DNA from: Parachlamydiaceae bacterium
Lineage (GTDB): Bacteria; Chlamydiota; Chlamydiia; Chlamydiales; Parachlamydiaceae
Assembly: GCA_030679615.1 (NCBI GenBank)
Contig: JAUXSJ010000199.1
Span: 1-8,704 of the forward strand
Direction: 5' to 3'
Length of the DNA: 8,704 nt
Below are positions 6,672-8,704 of the stretch, one piece after another. Every line of letters starts with the position of its first letter. Within the stretch, counting starts at the first letter, position 1. Both the position numbers and the translations under genes were made by a program. Below the pieces are notes generated by a model that made no database searches, had not been told where the DNA came from, and worked only from the letters and a program-made list of their open reading frames with translations.

Positions 6672-7646
6672 TTATTCAAACCCTGCTTTCAAAATGGGTA
6701 ACGCAAATTCCATCAAAGCATCTAAACTTTCAGGTGCTGCTCTTAAAATGGTTTGCCTTTGTTCAGTTAAAACCTCATTTCCTTTAAATAAAAAACTGAA
6801 CAATTGCTTCAATTTACTAATTTTATTTCGCATAGGCATATCTGGAGATATTTCATTTAAATATACATCAAAATAACCTTTCAATTGATTCCAACTTGGT
6901 TGAAAAGATTCTCCCGAAAATGCTGTACGAATTTGATGAAATACGAAAGGATTAATTACCGCTCCACGTCCAACCATTAAGGCATCACAGCGTGTCTCCT
7001 TTAACATGCGAACCGCATCATTCGCATTTAAAATATCGCCATTCCCCACCACAGGTATTTTTAACAATTCTTTTGCTTCTGAGATACGATTCCAATCGGC
7101 AGGTGGACCATAACCATCCACTTTAGTTCTTGGATGAACAGTAATGAATTGAACGCCACTTTCTTGAGCCGCTAACAAATTTTCTCTAAATAAAGACGTA
7201 TCTTCATATCCCGATCTCATTTTTATTGTGACGGGAACTGAAACAGAATCAACCATTTTTTTTGCAATTTGATACAACAAATCAGGTGTTTTAAGTAAAC
7301 TCGACCCAGCTCCACGACCTGTCACAGTATTAGAAGGACATCCACAATTCAAATCAATTCTTGGAGCTCCTTTTAAAGCCAATTCGTATGCAACCAAACT
7401 CATAAATTCCGGATCGGATCCCATGATTTGTGCGGCTAGGGGAATAGGATTTGTTTCATTGGATTCATAATGCTTCACTAAACTTTTAATATGGGGTTGT
7501 GATGGCACGCGAATAAACTCTGTAACACCTTCATCATAACCACCAATTGATGCCATTGCTTTACGGAAACATCGATCTCCTACACCTTCCATAGGGGCTA
7601 ATAAAAGATAAGGACAACCAAATTGATCTTTAGATAATAATGTCAT
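6672..7646 (-). CDS. dus: tRNA-dihydrouridine synthase, DusC-like
   Basis: This FMN- and NADPH-dependent enzyme reduces uridine to dihydrouridine in tRNA D-loops. The 324-residue product has the whole family signature: LLLAPMEGVGD (14-24) at the start of the TIM barrel, NCGCPS with catalytic C103 and N100, K142 in TIKMR, H171 in VHPRT, GNGDI (201-205) and MVGRGA (224-229) for the flavin phosphate. The TEFIRV segment (42-47) and GYGPPADW (178-185) are closest to the DusC branch, which in E. coli modifies U16; many bacterial annotations would call it DusB or NifR3, and the exact target uridine is uncertain. Length is normal. The start lies 15 nt after the stop of the upstream Rsm22-like gene, so the two are probably one operon; no strong ribosome binding site is visible. 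Codons 209-216 contain the 23 nt repeated at 3984-4006. The gene appears intact. Confidence 0.93.
   Translation of the reverse strand: MTLLSKDQFGCPYLLLAPMEGVGDRCFRKAMASIGGYDEGVTEFIRVPSQPHIKSLVKHYESNETNPIPLAAQIMGSDPEFMSLVAYELALKGAPRIDLNCGCPSNTVTGRGAGSSLLKTPDLLYQIAKKMVDSVSVPVTIKMRSGYEDTSLFRENLLAAQESGVQFITVHPRTKVDGYGPPADWNRISEAKELLKIPVVGNGDILNANDAVRMLKETRCDALMVGRGAVINPFVFHQIRTAFSGESFQPSWNQLKGYFDVYLNEISPDMPMRNKISKLKQLFSFLFKGNEVLTEQRQTILRAAPESLDALMEFALPILKAGFE
7001..7023. repeat. Dus-internal member of the 23-nt direct repeat pair
   Basis: This is the presumed parental copy of the segment at 3984-4006, since here it encodes the conserved-looking peptide NDAVRML within an intact gene. The two copies are direct repeats flanking about 3 kb that contains the 3' third of dus, the 690-aa orphan and the small membrane-protein gene. 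Confidence 0.8.
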
Positions 7647-7661
7647 GATCTGTAATTTATT

Positions 7662-8633
7662 TTATATTAAAGAAAATGGGTCGCCCCAATTCAATTTTCT
7701 TGCTTCTTTATATTTTTCACCCATTTTTTTTGAAACAATGGGTTCTTGAATGCCATCTGGTGTGCATAATTTAAGTTTTGAATGACCTGAATGATGAGAA
7801 GGATCTGTTAAAACGCGAGAGGATGAGATTGGAAATAATTGCTTCGAAAAAACAAGATAAGAAAATTTCTCATCTTCATAACCCAAATCGCCTCCTTTTA
7901 AAAGGCGGTGAATTTGCGAACGTTCAACTCTAGCTCTAAAATGACACCAATCTGAATCTTTCATGGGACATGTTGACGAATGCGGACAAGGAGCAAGCAA
8001 ATACCCACCCTTTTTGATTAATATATCCCTTAATAAACGAATCCTTTCAAATCCAGCTGGTGTACCAGGTTCTATAATGACAAGGAGTTTATTTGTATTT
8101 TGCCAACATTGATCTAATAGTTCCGACCAAATGGCAGGATCAAGTTCTCCAATTGAATATGAAAAAACAACTAAATCATGAGGAGAAATGGAGACAGTTT
8201 TTTCTAAGTCACCTTCTACCCATTTTGCTTTTTTAATTGCTGGTCTAGAACTATAGTTTGCTAATTTTTGTCCAAGGGAAGCTAATGCTGTATCTTTTTC
8301 TATGATTGTTATCGATTCAATTTCAGGAAAAAGATCCGTACATGCCCACATTGCTGTGCCTGGACCACCTCCAAGATCTAATAAACTTTTAATCGACAAA
8401 TCTGGGATTTGCTGACAAATAGATTTAAAAACTGTTGTAATGGCTGCAAAAGTCGCAGGCATTCTTGCTGCTACGTAAGCATTTCTTTGAATATCAGATG
8501 TGATAAAGGGTTGTTTTGATTTACTTTTACGATAATTTATTGAAAGCTCTTCTCTGGCTTTCAATAAATTTTTGCAATCTTTCATAGAAATGATTGATTG
8601 AATAGCTGTTAATAATTCTTCAGGTAGTTTCAT
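7662..8633 (-). CDS. Rsm22 / METTL17-family small-ribosomal-subunit methyltransferase-like protein
   Basis: The 323-residue product has a class I SAM-binding motif, LLDLGGGPGTAMW (84-96), an acidic residue at the end of the next strand (E112), and EPGTPAGF (188-195). The family-specific region follows: C216 and C222 (CPHSSTC), C230 (DWCHF), KGGDLGYEDEKFSYLV (245-260), and C290 in LCTPDG. The Cys spacing matches the Fe-S-binding cysteines of mitochondrial METTL17, which assists assembly of the small ribosomal subunit. The protein is therefore likely a ribosome-associated Fe-S protein, and its methyltransferase activity is unproven. Length is usual for bacterial members. It heads a probable operon with dus, 15 nt downstream, linking rRNA and tRNA maturation. 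No clear Shine-Dalgarno sequence precedes the ATG, so a short leader is likely. All key residues are present. Confidence 0.9.
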   Translation of the reverse strand: MKLPEELLTAIQSIISMKDCKNLLKAREELSINYRKSKSKQPFITSDIQRNAYVAARMPATFAAITTVFKSICQQIPDLSIKSLLDLGGGPGTAMWACTDLFPEIESITIIEKDTALASLGQKLANYSSRPAIKKAKWVEGDLEKTVSISPHDLVVFSYSIGELDPAIWSELLDQCWQNTNKLLVIIEPGTPAGFERIRLLRDILIKKGGYLLAPCPHSSTCPMKDSDWCHFRARVERSQIHRLLKGGDLGYEDEKFSYLVFSKQLFPISSSRVLTDPSHHSGHSKLKLCTPDGIQEPIVSKKMGEKYKEARKLNWGDPFSLI

Positions 8634-8656
8634 TAAAATATTAATTTTTACTATTA

Positions 8657-8685
8657 AATATACAAATGTGAACTTAAATTTTTAA
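8657..8685 (-). promoter_or_regulatory. Putative promoter of the Rsm22-dus operon
   Basis: On the - strand TTAAAA (8680-8685) and TATATT (8657-8662) are 17 nt apart, and the latter ends 23 nt before the start codon. The -35 element touches the edge of the 8-nt periodic repeat. The match is moderate and the region is AT-rich. Confidence 0.3.
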
Positions 8686-8704
8686 CGCAGAGACGGAGAG
8701 ACGG
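8684..8704. repeat. 8-nt periodic repeat cut by the window edge
   Basis: After an AT-rich lead-in, the sequence reads ACGCAGAG (8685-8692), ACGGAGAG (8693-8700), ACGG (8701-8704): two and a half 8-nt units. Period, purine-rich content and the preceding TTAA resemble the arms of the hairpin at 2214-2394. It is probably the outer end of another member of that repeat class, continuing outside the window. Confidence 0.5.

Noticed and set aside
3984..7023. Integrated element using dus as attachment site
   Set aside because: Direct repeats and a dus gene suggest it, but no integrase is present, known dus-targeting integrations sit at the 5' end of dusA, and joining the repeats would truncate dus rather than restore it.

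Overview
The window most resembles the chromosome of an amoeba-associated chlamydia (Parachlamydiaceae, Protochlamydia-like). The reasons are the low GC content, a bacterial gene for a eukaryote-type F-box protein, and a probable Inc-like or effector-like orphan beside housekeeping genes. This placement is an inference. Other F-box-bearing intracellular bacteria, such as Legionella, are not excluded from sequence alone.

Left part (1-2650). A single gene on the + strand (589-1755) encodes a 388-residue protein with an N-terminal F-box and an all-helical remainder. Repeat-rich, gene-free DNA lies on both sides. Upstream is a nested palindrome of about 330 bp (30-361) in which one inverted repeat sits inside another, followed by a small separate hairpin (362-388). 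Downstream are a degenerate palindrome of about 246 bp (1948-2193) and a near-perfect hairpin with arms of about 67 nt built from an 8-nt periodic motif (2214-2394). A motif with the same 8-nt period reappears at the right edge (8684-8704).

Middle (2604-4342). A + strand gene encodes a COG1373-type AAA ATPase with a C-terminal DUF4143/PD-(D/E)XK-like domain, preceded by an imperfect dyad that abuts its ribosome binding site. Its composition is richer in GC than the genes around it. It converges on a small - strand gene for a two-helix membrane protein that looks like a potassium-channel pore with an altered selectivity filter.

Right part (4436-8704, all - strand). Rsm22-type methyltransferase and tRNA-dihydrouridine synthase genes are 15 nt apart and probably co-transcribed; both act on the translation apparatus. 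Downstream of them is a very AT-rich orphan gene for a 690-residue protein with one N-terminal hydrophobic segment. An exact 23-nt stretch of the dus gene recurs at the stop codon of the small channel-like gene, evidence of a past rearrangement around the orphan.

No RNA genes, CRISPR array, transposase gene or convincing intrinsic terminator was seen. The most unusual material is the set of nested palindromes around the F-box gene, the dus-fragment duplication, and the two host-interaction candidates.
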